The translations under genes and the position numbers were made by a program. The notes below the pieces were generated by a model that worked only from the letters and a program-made list of their open reading frames with translations, was not told the DNA's origin and ran no database searches. Shown here piece after piece: positions 53,684-63,584 of a DNA stretch of 64,000 nucleotides. Within the stretch, counting starts at the first letter, position 1. Every line of letters starts with the position of its first letter. The DNA comes from Aquitalea magnusonii (GTDB lineage: Bacteria; Pseudomonadota; Gammaproteobacteria; Burkholderiales; Chromobacteriaceae): positions 186,001 through 250,000 of the forward strand of contig NZ_AP018823.1 of assembly GCF_002217795.2 (NCBI RefSeq), written 5' to 3'.

Positions 53684-55227
53684 TCCCTTGCCTCCCTGTG
53701 CGTAATTTCCGGCGCGATGCATGGCATGGTGATGGTAAAGGTGCTGCCTTTGCCCGGCTCACTATGCACTTCGATGGTGCCACCCAGTCGTTGCCGGATG
53801 ATGTTGTACACGATGTGCAGGCCCAGCCCGCTGCCACCACTGCCACGGCGGGTGGTAAAGAAGGGGTCGAACACGCGATTGAGGTTTTCGGCGGGAATGC
53901 CCTTGCCATCATCTTTGACGCTGAGTCGAATCTCGCTGTTACTGCAGCGTTCGGCGTGTATCTGGATGGTGCCGCCGGGTTTTTCGTCAAAGCCGTGTAC
54001 CAGCGCATTGACCAGCAGGTTGGTGACGACCTGTGATACCGCTCCGGGATAGCTGTCCAGCAGCAGGTCATCTTCACAATCGATGGCGATGCTGGTTTGC
54101 GAACGCTTGAAGCGCGGCTTGAGGCTGGTGACGATTTCATTGAGGTAGTCGTTGAGCTGGAAGTCGCGCCGTTGTTCACTGGTCTGGTCCACGGCGACTT
54201 GCTTGAAGCTGTGAATCAGGTTGGCTGCCCGCTCGGCGTTGGACAGAATCAGTTCGCAGCATTCTTTGGCCGTGTCTAGATAGGCCTGGAAATCACTCTT
54301 CTTGACGCCACCGTTGTCCAGTTTTTCAGTGATGTGCAGTGTTGTCGTTGCCAGATGGGAGGCGGTGGTCAGGGTAATGCCCACCGGGGTATTGATTTCA
54401 TGGGCGACACCCGCAACCAGACTGCCCAGCGAGGCCAGCTTTTCGGTTTCCACCAGCGTTTGCTGTGTTTGCACCAGTTGACGCAGGGCCAGCTTGGCAT
54501 TGTCTCTTTCCTGGCGTGCCTGTGCTTCGGCACTGGTGCGCATTGCCAGATCGGCGGAAATGCGATCGACGATGCGGTTGAAGCTGTGAGTGACCGCGCC
54601 GAACTCATCCTGGCCTTGCTGTTCCAGGCGCAGTGCGCTTGCATCGTCACTGCTGGCGGCCAGATTCAGTGCTTCTTGCAGCCGCTTGAGCGGGGCAAAT
54701 ACAAAGCGGTTGAGGTTGTAGGTCATCACGATGAAAATCAGACCATCCAGTAGCAGGATTTCCAGCAGGATTTCCAGCAAATGCATGTGCTGGCGATGTT
54801 CTAGCTGGCTACGTGACAGGTAGACCGTAGCCGTGCCGAGTTTTTCCCGGTTCTGATAAATGATGGGAATGAGCAGGACATCGTCACTGCTGGGCTTTTC
54901 CGCCGGTGCCATGTCGCGTAGCGTGGCATTGTCGGCGCTGCGGCTGCGGCCGATGTTCAGGCCGGCATCTCCGGTAATGCGGATGGCCACGACTGAGGCC
55001 CAGCCCAGTTCCGCATCCAGGGTAAGGCGAGTGTAGGAGTCGTCCATCTGCCATACGCCATGGGGCAATGACAGTGACAGGCGGGCCTGCAGCGATGCAC
55101 GCTGGGCCTGGTAGTCTTCTTCATCCTGATTGCGGTTTTGCTTGTACGACAATAGCCCGGTGATTGCCACGACCACCGTTACCCCTATCATCAGCCAGAG
55201 CCTAAGCTTGGATTTGATGCTGTTCAT
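53680..55227 (-). CDS. Membrane sensor histidine kinase
   Basis: A 515-residue kinase with TM1 (about 10-29), a periplasmic domain (about 30-148), TM2 (about 150-172), a HAMP-like linker, a HisKA domain with phospho-acceptor H276 in GVAHEINTPVG, and an HATPase domain (about 365-510; GKGIPAENLNRVFDPFF and GLGLHIV). The HEINTP context marks the HPK4-like class. It is the likely partner of the HD-GYP response regulator, with which it overlaps. The ligand sensed by the periplasmic domain is unknown. Confidence 0.93.
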   Translation of the reverse strand: MNSIKSKLRLWLMIGVTVVVAITGLLSYKQNRNQDEEDYQAQRASLQARLSLSLPHGVWQMDDSYTRLTLDAELGWASVVAIRITGDAGLNIGRSRSADNATLRDMAPAEKPSSDDVLLIPIIYQNREKLGTATVYLSRSQLEHRQHMHLLEILLEILLLDGLIFIVMTYNLNRFVFAPLKRLQEALNLAASSDDASALRLEQQGQDEFGAVTHSFNRIVDRISADLAMRTSAEAQARQERDNAKLALRQLVQTQQTLVETEKLASLGSLVAGVAHEINTPVGITLTTASHLATTTLHITEKLDNGGVKKSDFQAYLDTAKECCELILSNAERAANLIHSFKQVAVDQTSEQRRDFQLNDYLNEIVTSLKPRFKRSQTSIAIDCEDDLLLDSYPGAVSQVVTNLLVNALVHGFDEKPGGTIQIHAERCSNSEIRLSVKDDGKGIPAENLNRVFDPFFTTRRGSGGSGLGLHIVYNIIRQRLGGTIEVHSEPGKGSTFTITMPCIAPEITHREARE

Positions 55228-55410
55228 TGCTTTTATTATCCCTTTTGCCCTGCTTCATCCTAGGAAGTCTTCCCGCGAAATGCCACTTTTGCTTGTGGTG
55301 CATGGTGGCATCGCACCGTTGAGGCTGTCACGGCAATCCAGTGCCAAGTACTGAATTTACCGGCTTATGGTTGTAAATGGCACCACATTCTGTGGCCTGT
55401 GGATACAAAT

Positions 55411-56367
55411 TCACTGGTTTTGTCTGCCACTTGGTGAAGATATTTCCCGGTGGTCTGCGGATGCGGCGCTGCCGCGCAAGCGGCCAAGGTTGGGGAGCGG
55501 CAGCTTCTGCAGCAATAGCCCGCCCAGGATCAGTGCCAAGCCCAGCAGGGTGGAGGGGAGGATTGGTTCACCCACGACGAAATGAATCAAGACCAGCGAA
55601 AGCAAGGGGGAGAGGAAGATCAGGTTGGCAATGCGTGCGGTGCTGTTGGTGAGTTTCATTGCGCTGAGCCACAGGACAAAGGTGAAGCCCATTTCCAGGG
55701 CTCCGACGTAGGCGGCTCCGGCCAGTCCCTGCCATGCCACCGCATGCAGTTCTCCGGTGGCGGCGCAGAACAGGAGACTGAGCGGTAGTGACAGCAAGAA
55801 ATTCAGCGTCAGTCCCAGTACCGGTTCACGCTGGTCCCGCGCATTGAAAATCCAGTAGGCAGCCCACAGCAGGGTGGAGGCCAGGGCGTAACCGACACCG
55901 GCAACACTGGAAAAGTGCAGGCTGAGCAACTGGCCATGGGTGCCGATGATCAGTACGCCCAGATAGCAGACGACGGCCGCTGCGCTATCGTTCAGACGCA
56001 ACTTGTGCTTGAGCAAGGGCACCGACAATAAGGTCATGGTCAGGGCCCAGGTGTAGTTGATGGCTTGCGCTTCCTGTGCCGGAAGCAGTGCGTAGGCCTT
56101 GAACAGGATCAGGTAATACAGCAGCGGATTGACCGCGCCCAGCAGCAAGGAGCGTTGCCAGTGCTGGCGCAGGGCTGGCAACAGACTGGCTATGCGTCCC
56201 TGGTAGAGCAGGATGCCGAGCAGGCTGGCGCTTGAGGCAAGGCTGGCATAGAGCACCAGCTGTGCTGGCGTCAGATGCGCCAGGCTGATTTTGAAGGCCG
56301 TGGCAACGGTGGACCAGGCAAGGACGGCACAGAGGCCATAGGCATAGGCTTTCTTCTGCTGCTGCAA
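55411..56367 (-). CDS. EamA-family (DMT) transporter
   Basis: A 318-residue protein with ten predicted membrane helices in two repeats, typical of the EamA/RhaT drug-metabolite transporter superfamily. The first helices read YGLCAVLAWSTVATAFKISL; the second repeat begins near 155. It probably exports or imports an amino acid or metabolite; the substrate cannot be told. It stands alone between the histidine kinase gene and the NAD(P)HX repair gene, with gaps of 183 and 151 bases. Confidence 0.88.
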   Translation of the reverse strand: MQQQKKAYAYGLCAVLAWSTVATAFKISLAHLTPAQLVLYASLASSASLLGILLYQGRIASLLPALRQHWQRSLLLGAVNPLLYYLILFKAYALLPAQEAQAINYTWALTMTLLSVPLLKHKLRLNDSAAAVVCYLGVLIIGTHGQLLSLHFSSVAGVGYALASTLLWAAYWIFNARDQREPVLGLTLNFLLSLPLSLLFCAATGELHAVAWQGLAGAAYVGALEMGFTFVLWLSAMKLTNSTARIANLIFLSPLLSLVLIHFVVGEPILPSTLLGLALILGGLLLQKLPLPNLGRLRGSAASADHREISSPSGRQNQ

Positions 56368-56518
56368 GAGATGTTTCCTCCGGAAGAGGCGGCTATTTTA
56401 CCTAGCCAGCATGTGCGCCGGAGAAGTATTTCCTTGCCTAAAAGGGCAGAAGGTGCTGCTGTGGGGCATGGTCGATCCGGGAGCCGGGCTGAGCATGGTT
56501 GTTTCTTGCCCGTTGCGT

Positions 56519-57982
56519 TCATTCCTTGAGCAAGCGGTTGAGGATATGACTGCAACGCTGCGCGGTGGCTGATGCGGTCAAGCCGATCGGCCCGCCGGCT
56601 TCCTGCTGGTATTCGTCGCCAGCCATGCCGTGTACCCGTACCGCCAGGCAGCTAGCCTCCATGGCCGGCATGCCTTGCGCCAGCAAGGCTGCAATCAGGC
56701 CGCTGAGGACATCGCCCTGACCGGCAACGGCCAGAGCGGGACCGCCGCTGGTATTCAGCCGGTATGGCTGTTTGGCGCTGGCAATCAGCGTCCCCGCACC
56801 CTTGAGTACCACGACACAGCCGAACCGTTCTGCTAACTGGCGTACTGCGGCAAGGCGGTCTGCCTGAACCATGGTGGTGGTGCAGCCCAGCAGGCGTGCG
56901 GCTTCTGCCGGATGAGGTGTCAGGATGGTTTCGTGCTGGCGCATGGCCAGCATGTCCTGCAGTTGACTATCGCTGGCGAGCATATTGAGGGCGTCAGCAT
57001 CCAGTACCAGTGAGCAAGCGGATGCCAGGGCGTGCTCCAACCATTGCCTTGCCTGCTTGCTCTGTCCCAATCCCGGCCCGGTGGCCAGTACATCACAGTC
57101 CGGCTGACTGCGTGCTTGCCGTGCATCATGCAGCATCAGTTCCGGGTAGCTGACATCGACTGGCAGGCGGCCATCCAGGGTCAGCACATGGACTTTGCCG
57201 GCGCCGCCTGCCAGTGCGGCCCGCCCGGCAAGCAGGGCGGCTCCCAGCATCCCTTCGCAGCCGCCAATGATGGCTACCGTGCCATGGCTGCCCTTATGGC
57301 TGTCACGGCGGCGCTGCAGTGTCCGTCCATCCTGGCGGTTAAGATAGCCTTCGGCTGCCGGCTGCAGCTTGGGGGGGCAGTCCAGATCCGCCAGTTCCAC
57401 CTGACCGGCATGATCAGCGCCGGCGGCATAAAACAGGCCGGGCTTCAGGCACAGAAAAGTCAGGGTATGTGTGGCATGGATGCAGGCTGCTTGTGCCTGG
57501 CCGGTGTAGGCATTCAGGCCGCTGGGGCAATCGAGTGCCAGTTTCTGGCAAGCAAGCTGATCAAGCTGGTGAATGATGCTGAGCCATTTGTCGTCCAGCG
57601 CCCGGCTCAGTCCGATGCCGAACAGGCCATCGATCAGCAGGACCGGGGGCGGATAATCATCCGCCAGGTGCTGCAGCGGAATGCCGCCTGCACGGCGCAG
57701 GGCCTGATAGGCTTGCTGGGCGGGCGGACTGGCCGGCATCTGTGGCAGCAGGATATCCACGCTGTAGCCGTCTTGCATCAGCAGCAGGGCGGCATACAGC
57801 GCATCACCACCGTTATTGCCGGGGCCGGCGGCCACCAGGATGCGGCTGCCCGCTGCCAGATGATGACGGGTCCAGTTGGCAGTGGCGCGTGCGGCGCGCT
57901 GCATCAGATCCAGGCCCTGTAATTCGGCCTCTAGTTCCAGCCGGCGCAGGGCGGGCAGGCTCCATAGTGCATCTTGCCGCAT
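56519..57982 (-). CDS. nnr: Bifunctional NAD(P)HX epimerase/dehydratase
   Basis: A 487-residue fusion that repairs hydrated NADH and NADPH. The N-terminal YjeF_N domain (about 1-205) epimerises R and S forms (GPGNNGGDALYAA is the nucleotide loop); the C-terminal ADP-dependent dehydratase domain (about 225-485) has GSHGTVAIIGG, LATGPGLGQ, LTPHPAEAARLL and GQGDVLSGLIAALLAQG. Length and layout match E. coli Nnr/YjeF (about 515). It lies three bases downstream of ubiX on the same strand, so the two are co-transcribed. YjeE (TsaE), its usual neighbour, is absent. Confidence 0.95.
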   Translation of the reverse strand: MRQDALWSLPALRRLELEAELQGLDLMQRAARATANWTRHHLAAGSRILVAAGPGNNGGDALYAALLLMQDGYSVDILLPQMPASPPAQQAYQALRRAGGIPLQHLADDYPPPVLLIDGLFGIGLSRALDDKWLSIIHQLDQLACQKLALDCPSGLNAYTGQAQAACIHATHTLTFLCLKPGLFYAAGADHAGQVELADLDCPPKLQPAAEGYLNRQDGRTLQRRRDSHKGSHGTVAIIGGCEGMLGAALLAGRAALAGGAGKVHVLTLDGRLPVDVSYPELMLHDARQARSQPDCDVLATGPGLGQSKQARQWLEHALASACSLVLDADALNMLASDSQLQDMLAMRQHETILTPHPAEAARLLGCTTTMVQADRLAAVRQLAERFGCVVVLKGAGTLIASAKQPYRLNTSGGPALAVAGQGDVLSGLIAALLAQGMPAMEASCLAVRVHGMAGDEYQQEAGGPIGLTASATAQRCSHILNRLLKE

Positions 57983-57985
57983 GTT

Positions 57986-58606
57986 TTACTCCTTGGCGGG
58001 TTCTCCCCAGCGTGGTGTCAGCGTATGCGGGACACGCAACTGGTCCAGAATGCGTGCCACCACGAAATCCACCATGTCGTCGACACTGGCCGGATGGGTA
58101 TAAAACCCGGGGGATGGTGGCAGAATGACAGCTCCGAGACGTGCCAGGCTGAGCATGTTTTCCAGGTGGATGACCGACAGCGGGGTTTCGCGTGGCACCA
58201 GGATGAGTTTGCGACCTTCCTTGATGCTGACGTCCGCGGCCCGCTCAATCAGGTTATCGCTCATGCCATGTGCAATGGCTGCCAGTGTTCCCATGGAGCA
58301 GGGACATACCACCATGGCATCTGCCGGATTTGACCCTGAGGCCACCGGGGCAAACCACTCTTCCCGACCAAAGACGGCCAATTGCTGTGCGCTGGCACCG
58401 GTCCGTTGCTGCAGCCATTGTTGTACTTCACTTGGTCGCGAAGGCAGGTGCAGGCCCATCTCCTGCTTGGCCACCACCTGGGCGGCTTGTGAATAGAGCA
58501 CCCAGACGCGCACCCCGGCGCTGATAAGGGTGTCGATCAGGCGCAGACCATAGGGCAGGCCGGAAGCGCCGGTAAGGGCAACGGTAACGGTTTGTGGCGT
58601 TTGCAT
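57986..58606 (-). CDS. ubiX: Flavin prenyltransferase UbiX
   Basis: A 206-residue enzyme that prenylates FMN to make the cofactor of UbiD, which decarboxylates the ubiquinone precursor. The N-terminal VALTGASGLPYGLRL binds FMN; PCSMGTLAAIAHG and LILVPRETPLS are typical. The start at 58606 was chosen over one four codons upstream because a GGAAA lies just before it. ubiD is not in the window. The gap to rapZ is 67 bases. Confidence 0.94.
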   Translation of the reverse strand: MQTPQTVTVALTGASGLPYGLRLIDTLISAGVRVWVLYSQAAQVVAKQEMGLHLPSRPSEVQQWLQQRTGASAQQLAVFGREEWFAPVASGSNPADAMVVCPCSMGTLAAIAHGMSDNLIERAADVSIKEGRKLILVPRETPLSVIHLENMLSLARLGAVILPPSPGFYTHPASVDDMVDFVVARILDQLRVPHTLTPRWGEPAKE

Positions 58607-58673
58607 CAGTATTTCCATCTGCTACCCGCGCTGGGGGCAGCACAGAAAAGTTGCGCGCTTTGCCGTTGGCGGG

Positions 58674-59516
58674 TCAGGACTCGCGGAACAACTGGCGATG
58701 GCGAATCAGTACCTGCTCGGCCGGAAAGGCCCGCGATAGTTGTTCGGCGATGAAGACGGAGCGGTGCTGGCCACCGGTACAACCGATGGCGACAGTCAGA
58801 TAACTGCGGTTTTCGCGACTGAACTCGGGCAGCCATTTGGCAATCATGCACCGGATGTCTTCAGTCATCTCTGCCACCAGCGGCTGCTGCCCGAAGAAAT
58901 CGATGATGGCCTGGTCGCGTCCGGTGAAGCGGCGCAGTTCCGGGTCGTAGTAGGGGTTGGGCAGACAGCGTACATCAAATACGAAGTCGGCATTCAGCGG
59001 GACGCCATGCTTGAAGCCGAACGATTCGAAAATGATGGTCAGCCTGCTGCAGTCGGCTTCCACTAACTGCTTGATGGCCGTTTTCAGCGCATTGGCAGTC
59101 AGCTCGCTGGTATCGATGCGGATACCCATTTCCTGAATGCTGGCCAGCAGTTCCTGTTCCAGTTGAATGCACTCTTCCACCGTGGCACCACTGCCGGACA
59201 GCGGATGGCGGCGGCGGGTTTCGGAAAAACGCTTGACCAGGGTTTCCGGCTTGGCTTCCAGAAACAACAGCCGTACATCCATACCCTGCTGACGCAGCTT
59301 GTGCATTTCATCCGGCAACGCCCCCAGCGATGGGCTGGAGCGGGTATCCACGCTGATGGCAATCTGCTGATAGCCATAATCGGCATACAGCGACATGGCC
59401 TCATGCAGCATGGTGGCCGGCAGGTTGTCCACACAGTAAAACCCGGAGTCTTCCAGGGCGCGCAGGGCGATGGACTTGCCGGAGCCGGACAGGCCGCTAA
59501 TCAATATCAGGCGCAT
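58674..59516 (-). CDS. rapZ: RNase adapter / nucleotide-binding protein RapZ
   Basis: A 280-residue protein with P-loop GLSGSGKS (8-15) and a C-terminal domain of the RapZ/YvcJ family ([14 protein letters not shown]). In E. coli RapZ presents the GlmZ small RNA to RNase E and so controls glucosamine-6-phosphate synthesis; in other groups the RNA target is unknown. The start at 59516 ([13 protein letters not shown]) lies inside the 3' end of hprK (20-base overlap). It is the last gene of the ptsN-hprK-rapZ unit. Confidence 0.94.
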   Translation of the reverse strand: MRLILISGLSGSGKSIALRALEDSGFYCVDNLPATMLHEAMSLYADYGYQQIAISVDTRSSPSLGALPDEMHKLRQQGMDVRLLFLEAKPETLVKRFSETRRRHPLSGSGATVEECIQLEQELLASIQEMGIRIDTSELTANALKTAIKQLVEADCSRLTIIFESFGFKHGVPLNADFVFDVRCLPNPYYDPELRRFTGRDQAIIDFFGQQPLVAEMTEDIRCMIAKWLPEFSRENRSYLTVAIGCTGGQHRSVFIAEQLSRAFPAEQVLIRHRQLFRES

Positions 59517-60453
59517 TTTCCTGATCTCTGAGGAAGTTGGTGTGGCGTTCGATGAATTCACGGGTACTGTCGATGCCGCGCAATTGCAAAATGTAATTGC
59601 GCACGGCGGCTTCAACCAGCACTGCCAGGTTACGGCCAGCGGCAACCGGCAACACCACCTTGCGTACAGTGACGCCGATGATGTCCTGGGTTTCCGACTG
59701 GATGTTCAGCCGGTCCAGTGCCTGCATGGCCTGATCGTTGGCCTTGACCAGGTGAATAATCAGTTTTAGCACCTTTTTCGGGCGTACGGCGGTTTCACCA
59801 AAAATGGTACGGATGTTCAGAATGCCAAGGCCGCGTACTTCCAGGAAATCGCGCAGCAGCGGCGGACAGCGGCCTTCCAGTGTTTCCGGGCCGATGCGAT
59901 ACAGCTCCACCGCATCATCGGCCACCATGCCGTGGCCACGGGAAATCAGTTCCAATGCCAGTTCGCTCTTGCCCATGGCCGAGTCGCCCATGATCAGCAC
60001 GCCGATTTCCAGCACATCCAGAAATACCCCGTGCAGCACGGTGGAAACCGCCAGCGCACGTGCCAGATAGATGCGTAGCACATCCATCAGGTAGGGGCTT
60101 TCCAGCGGTGTGCTCATCAGCGGCACATTGTGGGTGTGGCAGTAATCACGCAGCAGCTTGGGAACCTGCTGCCCATTGGCCACCATCACCACCGACATGG
60201 TCTTGTGGAACAGTTGGTCCAGCGCGGTCTTGGCCGCGGATTGCTCCAGCCGGTTCAGGTAGTCGACTTCGGCCAGCCCCAACACTTGTACCCGGTTGGG
60301 GTGAATGAAGTTGAGGTGGCCAACCAGGGCCAGGGTAGGACGCTGCTCGTCATTGCCGATGGGGCTGTCGGCACCACCGGTGCCGGCCACCCACGTCAGG
60401 TTGAGCTTTTGCTGATTGTCCTGATACAGCCGACGCACGGTGATACTAGGCAT
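59497..60453 (-). CDS. hprK: HPr kinase/phosphorylase
   Basis: A 318-residue HprK with Walker A GDSAMGKS (156-163) and the HprK signature further on ([17 protein letters not shown]). It phosphorylates the PTS protein HPr on Ser46 or reverses this. In betaproteobacteria it lies beside ptsN and takes part in the incomplete, regulatory PTS, not sugar uptake. It overlaps ptsN by eight bases and rapZ by 20. HPr and enzyme I genes are not in the window. Confidence 0.95.
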   Translation of the reverse strand: MPSITVRRLYQDNQQKLNLTWVAGTGGADSPIGNDEQRPTLALVGHLNFIHPNRVQVLGLAEVDYLNRLEQSAAKTALDQLFHKTMSVVMVANGQQVPKLLRDYCHTHNVPLMSTPLESPYLMDVLRIYLARALAVSTVLHGVFLDVLEIGVLIMGDSAMGKSELALELISRGHGMVADDAVELYRIGPETLEGRCPPLLRDFLEVRGLGILNIRTIFGETAVRPKKVLKLIIHLVKANDQAMQALDRLNIQSETQDIIGVTVRKVVLPVAAGRNLAVLVEAAVRNYILQLRGIDSTREFIERHTNFLRDQENAPDID

Positions 60454-60910
60454 TATTGCTATTCCATGCAGTGAGCAGCTGGTAGAGCTCGGAGCGGTTG
60501 GTGGCGGTCAGTAATTGTTCACGCAGCTGTTTGCTGGAGAAAAGCTGGGCCAGTTCCGATAGTACCTGCAGGTGCAGATCGGTTGCCTGCTCTGGTACCA
60601 GCAGCACAAACAGGCTTTGTACCGGCTTGCCATCCGGGGCATCGAACGGAATGGGATTTTTCAGACGGATGAATACGCCTGCGGCTTCCTTGAGCCCTCT
60701 GGCACGGCCATGTGGAATGGCCACGCCCTGGCCCAGGCCGGTGGAGCCCAGTTTTTCCCGCGCAAACAGGCAGTCGAAAATTTCACTGCGGGCAATGCCG
60801 TGGGTGTTTTCGATAAGGAGGCCCACCTGCTCGAAGACGCGCTTCTTGCTGGCGACATCCAGGTCCGGGAGGATGTGATCCTGTGTCAGGATTTTGCCAA
60901 TCAGGCTCAT
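60446..60910 (-). CDS. ptsN: Nitrogen-regulatory PTS enzyme IIA (PtsN)
   Basis: A 154-residue EIIA-Ntr protein. The phosphorylated His is H67 in [10 protein letters not shown], within the PTS_EIIA type 2 signature. It signals nitrogen and potassium state through phosphorylation by the PtsP/NPr chain. The gene starts the ptsN-hprK-rapZ unit, 121 bases downstream of hpf, with a terminator between, so it probably has its own promoter as well as read-through from rpoN. Confidence 0.95.
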   Translation of the reverse strand: MSLIGKILTQDHILPDLDVASKKRVFEQVGLLIENTHGIARSEIFDCLFAREKLGSTGLGQGVAIPHGRARGLKEAAGVFIRLKNPIPFDAPDGKPVQSLFVLLVPEQATDLHLQVLSELAQLFSSKQLREQLLTATNRSELYQLLTAWNSNNA

Positions 60911-60984
60911 AGGAATGTATGCACGCGGCTACAAAAACTGGCCAATTCTACGTTGCCTTCATCAAAATGAAAAAGGCTCCGTGC

Positions 60985-61016
60985 AAATAAAAACGGGAAC
61001 CCGTTGGGTTCCCGCA
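60985..61016 (-). terminator. Terminator after hpf
   Basis: CGGGAACC pairs with GGTTCCCG; on the minus strand the stem is followed by five T. It lies about 16 bases past the hpf stop and separates rpoN-hpf from ptsN. Confidence 0.78.
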
Positions 61017-61031
61017 TCGTCGGTCAGGTGA

Positions 61032-61355
61032 TTACAGGGATGCTTCCGGCTGAACTTGCGGAGTGGCGCGATGCTCGCTCTGTTTTTCCTTGTGCTTGAG
61101 TACCTGTCGATCCAGCTTGTCCATCAGCGCATCGATGGCAGCGTACATGTCGGAGTCGGTGGCTTCTACGTGGATATCCTTGCCGGATAGGTGAACGTTG
61201 ACTTCCGCTTTCTGCACCAGCTTGTCCACCGACAGCGTGACGGTGACGTCGATCACATGGTCGACATGGCGGGTGATACGTTCCAGCTTGCTTTCCAGAA
61301 ATTCACGCAGTGCCGGGGTTACTTCGAGGTGGAGACCGGTTACTTTGAGGTTCAT
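61032..61355 (-). CDS. hpf: Ribosome hibernation promoting factor, short form
   Basis: A 107-residue HPF/YfiA-family protein that helps pair ribosomes into inactive 100S dimers in stationary phase. It reads [27 protein letters not shown], with the [27 protein letters not shown] core. It is of the short type without the C-terminal dimerisation domain. It lies 72 bases after rpoN, the typical place of this gene in proteobacteria. Confidence 0.95.
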   Translation of the reverse strand: MNLKVTGLHLEVTPALREFLESKLERITRHVDHVIDVTVTLSVDKLVQKAEVNVHLSGKDIHVEATDSDMYAAIDALMDKLDRQVLKHKEKQSEHRATPQVQPEASL

Positions 61356-61427
61356 ACCCTAACTCCTTCTTGTGTTGACTGCCCGGTCGGGTCGGCCGGG
61401 CGAGCGGATATTCTTACAAGGCGTGTT

Positions 61428-62849
61428 TCACAGTGCCTTGCGCAGATTGACCGGCGGTATCTGCATAGCTTCACGATACTTCGCAACGGTGCGTCTTGCA
61501 ACCTGTATGCCTTGTTTGCCCAGTTCATCGGCGATGGCGCTGTCGGAAAGTGGCTTGGCCGGGTTCTCGCCATCAATCATGCGGCGGATGTGGGCCTTGA
61601 TGGCGGTGGCCGAGCATTCGCCACCGCTGTCTGTTTCCAGGGCGCTGCCAAAAAAGTATTTCAGCTCAAACAGGCCGCGCGGGCAGAGCAGGTATTTCTG
61701 GGTGGTGACGCGTGAGACCGTGGATTCATGCAGTCCCAGCTCGTCTGCGATGTCGCGCAGGATGAGCGGGCGCATGGCCACTTCACCGTGTTCAAAGAAC
61801 GCTTGCTGTCTTTCGACTATAGCTTCTGACACTTTCAGAATGGTGTCAAATCGTTGCTGGATGTTCTTGACCAGCCATTTTGCTTCTTGCAGCCGACCGG
61901 TGAGTTCTCCTGCGCCGCTGCGGTTTTCCGACAGCATCTGTGCGTATAGCTGATTGACGCGCAGGCGTGGCACTGCCCCGTTGTTCAGTTCTGCCACCCA
62001 GTGGCCACGGCGTTTGCGCACGGTGACATCGGGAATGACATAGTGTACGTCTTCGCCGCCAAAGCCGGCTGCAGGGTGCGGGGTGAGTCTGGCAATCAGT
62101 TGCTGGGCCTGGCGGATGGCGTCGTCATCCACCCCCAGGATGCGCTTGAGGCGGGTGTAATCGCGGTTGCCAAGCAAGGTGAGGTGTTCGGCCACAATCT
62201 TGCGTGCCAGCGCATGGCCGGGCTCTTGCCGGGGCAGGCGGTCCAGTTGCAGGCTGAGCGATTCGGCAAGGCTGCGCGCAGCGATGCCGGCGGGGTCGAA
62301 TTGCTGTAGCAGGCGCAAGCCGACCATCAGTTCGTCGCTTTCCAGTTCCAGTTCCAGCGGCAGATTGCTGGCCAGCTCTTCCAGATCCACGCTCAGAAAG
62401 CCGTTGTCGTCCAGCTCTTCGATCAGTAGCTGCACGATGGCCTGATCGCGGGTGGGGAGGGTAAGTTCTCCCAATTGCGCCAGCAGGTGTTCGCGCAGGC
62501 TGACCGGGCAGGGGACGTTGAGCATGGGGTCGAATTCATCGTCGCCATCATTACGGCGACTGCCGCTACCCCAGTCGGTCAGTTCGCCGCTGCTCTCGCT
62601 GTGGCTGTCGCCATCACTGCTGTCGGAGGCCGGGGTGGTGGATTCTTCGCCGCTGCTGGCCGTTTCGCTGCTGGGGCTGTCTGTTGCGGGCAGGTCGTCG
62701 CCGCGCTCCAGCATGGGATTGTCCAGCAAGAAGCGCTCCACCTCGGTTTGCAGGTCGAGCGTGGACAACTGCAGCAGCTTGATCGACTGTTGCAGTTGCG
62801 GAGTGAGGGTGAGTTGCTGTGAAACCCGGAGCTGTAGTGACTGTTTCAT
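61428..62849 (-). CDS. rpoN: RNA polymerase sigma-54 factor
   Basis: A 473-residue RpoN. Region I (about 1-50; Gln/Leu-rich SLQLRVSQQLTLTPQLQQSIKLL) is followed by an acidic, Ser-rich region II (about 50-115), the core-binding region and the C-terminal DNA-binding part that ends with the RpoN box ARRTVAKYRE (-24 element recognition). It needs an AAA+ activator to open promoters, and controls nitrogen, flagellar and other genes. Operon lptA-lptB-rpoN-hpf. Confidence 0.96.
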   Translation of the reverse strand: MKQSLQLRVSQQLTLTPQLQQSIKLLQLSTLDLQTEVERFLLDNPMLERGDDLPATDSPSSETASSGEESTTPASDSSDGDSHSESSGELTDWGSGSRRNDGDDEFDPMLNVPCPVSLREHLLAQLGELTLPTRDQAIVQLLIEELDDNGFLSVDLEELASNLPLELELESDELMVGLRLLQQFDPAGIAARSLAESLSLQLDRLPRQEPGHALARKIVAEHLTLLGNRDYTRLKRILGVDDDAIRQAQQLIARLTPHPAAGFGGEDVHYVIPDVTVRKRRGHWVAELNNGAVPRLRVNQLYAQMLSENRSGAGELTGRLQEAKWLVKNIQQRFDTILKVSEAIVERQQAFFEHGEVAMRPLILRDIADELGLHESTVSRVTTQKYLLCPRGLFELKYFFGSALETDSGGECSATAIKAHIRRMIDGENPAKPLSDSAIADELGKQGIQVARRTVAKYREAMQIPPVNLRKAL

Positions 62850-62852
62850 GGT

Positions 62853-63584
62853 TTACAGGTGGAAGTGCTCACCCAGGTAAACCTGGCGCACTTTCTCGTT
62901 GTTGACCAGTTCTTCCGGCTTGCCGGATGCCAGCACCGAGCCATCGCTGATGATGTAGGCCCGGTCGCAGATGCGCAGGGTTTCCCGGACGTTGTGGTCG
63001 GTAATCAGTACGCCGATGCCACGCTGTTGCAGGAAAGTGATGATTTTCTGGATGTCGATGACGGCAATCGGATCCACCCCGGCAAAAGGTTCATCCAGCA
63101 GGATGAAGCGTGGCCGGGTGGCCAGTACACGGGCAATCTCCACCCGGCGTCTTTCGCCGCCGGATAGCGCCAGCGCATTGCTTTCGCGCAGGTGGGCGAT
63201 GTTGAGGTCGTCCAGCAGCAGGCTGAGTTCCTGTTCCAGCTTGTCGCCTTTGTAACCGGCAATTTCCAGTACGGCGGTGATGTTTTCCTCCACCGTCATC
63301 TTGCGGAAAATCGAGGCTTCTTGCGGCAGGTAGCCCAGGCCGAGGCGGGCGCGCTGGTGAATCGGCAGGTGGGTGATGCTGTTGCCATCCAGTGTGATTT
63401 CGCCTTCATCTGCGCCGATCAGGCCGACAATCATGTAAAAGCTGGTGGTTTTGCCGGCACCGTTGGGGCCGAGCAGGCCAACGACTTCTCCGCTATGAAT
63501 CTGCAGGGCCACATCCTTGACCACCGTGCGTTTCTTGAAGCGCTTTTTCAGTCGCTCGACTTTCAGAATGCTGGGGCCGCTCAT
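62853..63584 (-). CDS. lptB: LPS export ABC transporter ATPase LptB
   Basis: A 243-residue ATPase that drives LPS out of the inner membrane with LptF, LptG and LptC. Walker [10 protein letters not shown] (about 39-47), signature [13 protein letters not shown] and Walker [14 protein letters not shown] are present. It overlaps the lptA stop by four bases and lies three bases before rpoN. Length agrees with E. coli (241). Confidence 0.96.
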   Translation of the reverse strand: MSGPSILKVERLKKRFKKRTVVKDVALQIHSGEVVGLLGPNGAGKTTSFYMIVGLIGADEGEITLDGNSITHLPIHQRARLGLGYLPQEASIFRKMTVEENITAVLEIAGYKGDKLEQELSLLLDDLNIAHLRESNALALSGGERRRVEIARVLATRPRFILLDEPFAGVDPIAVIDIQKIITFLQQRGIGVLITDHNVRETLRICDRAYIISDGSVLASGKPEELVNNEKVRQVYLGEHFHL

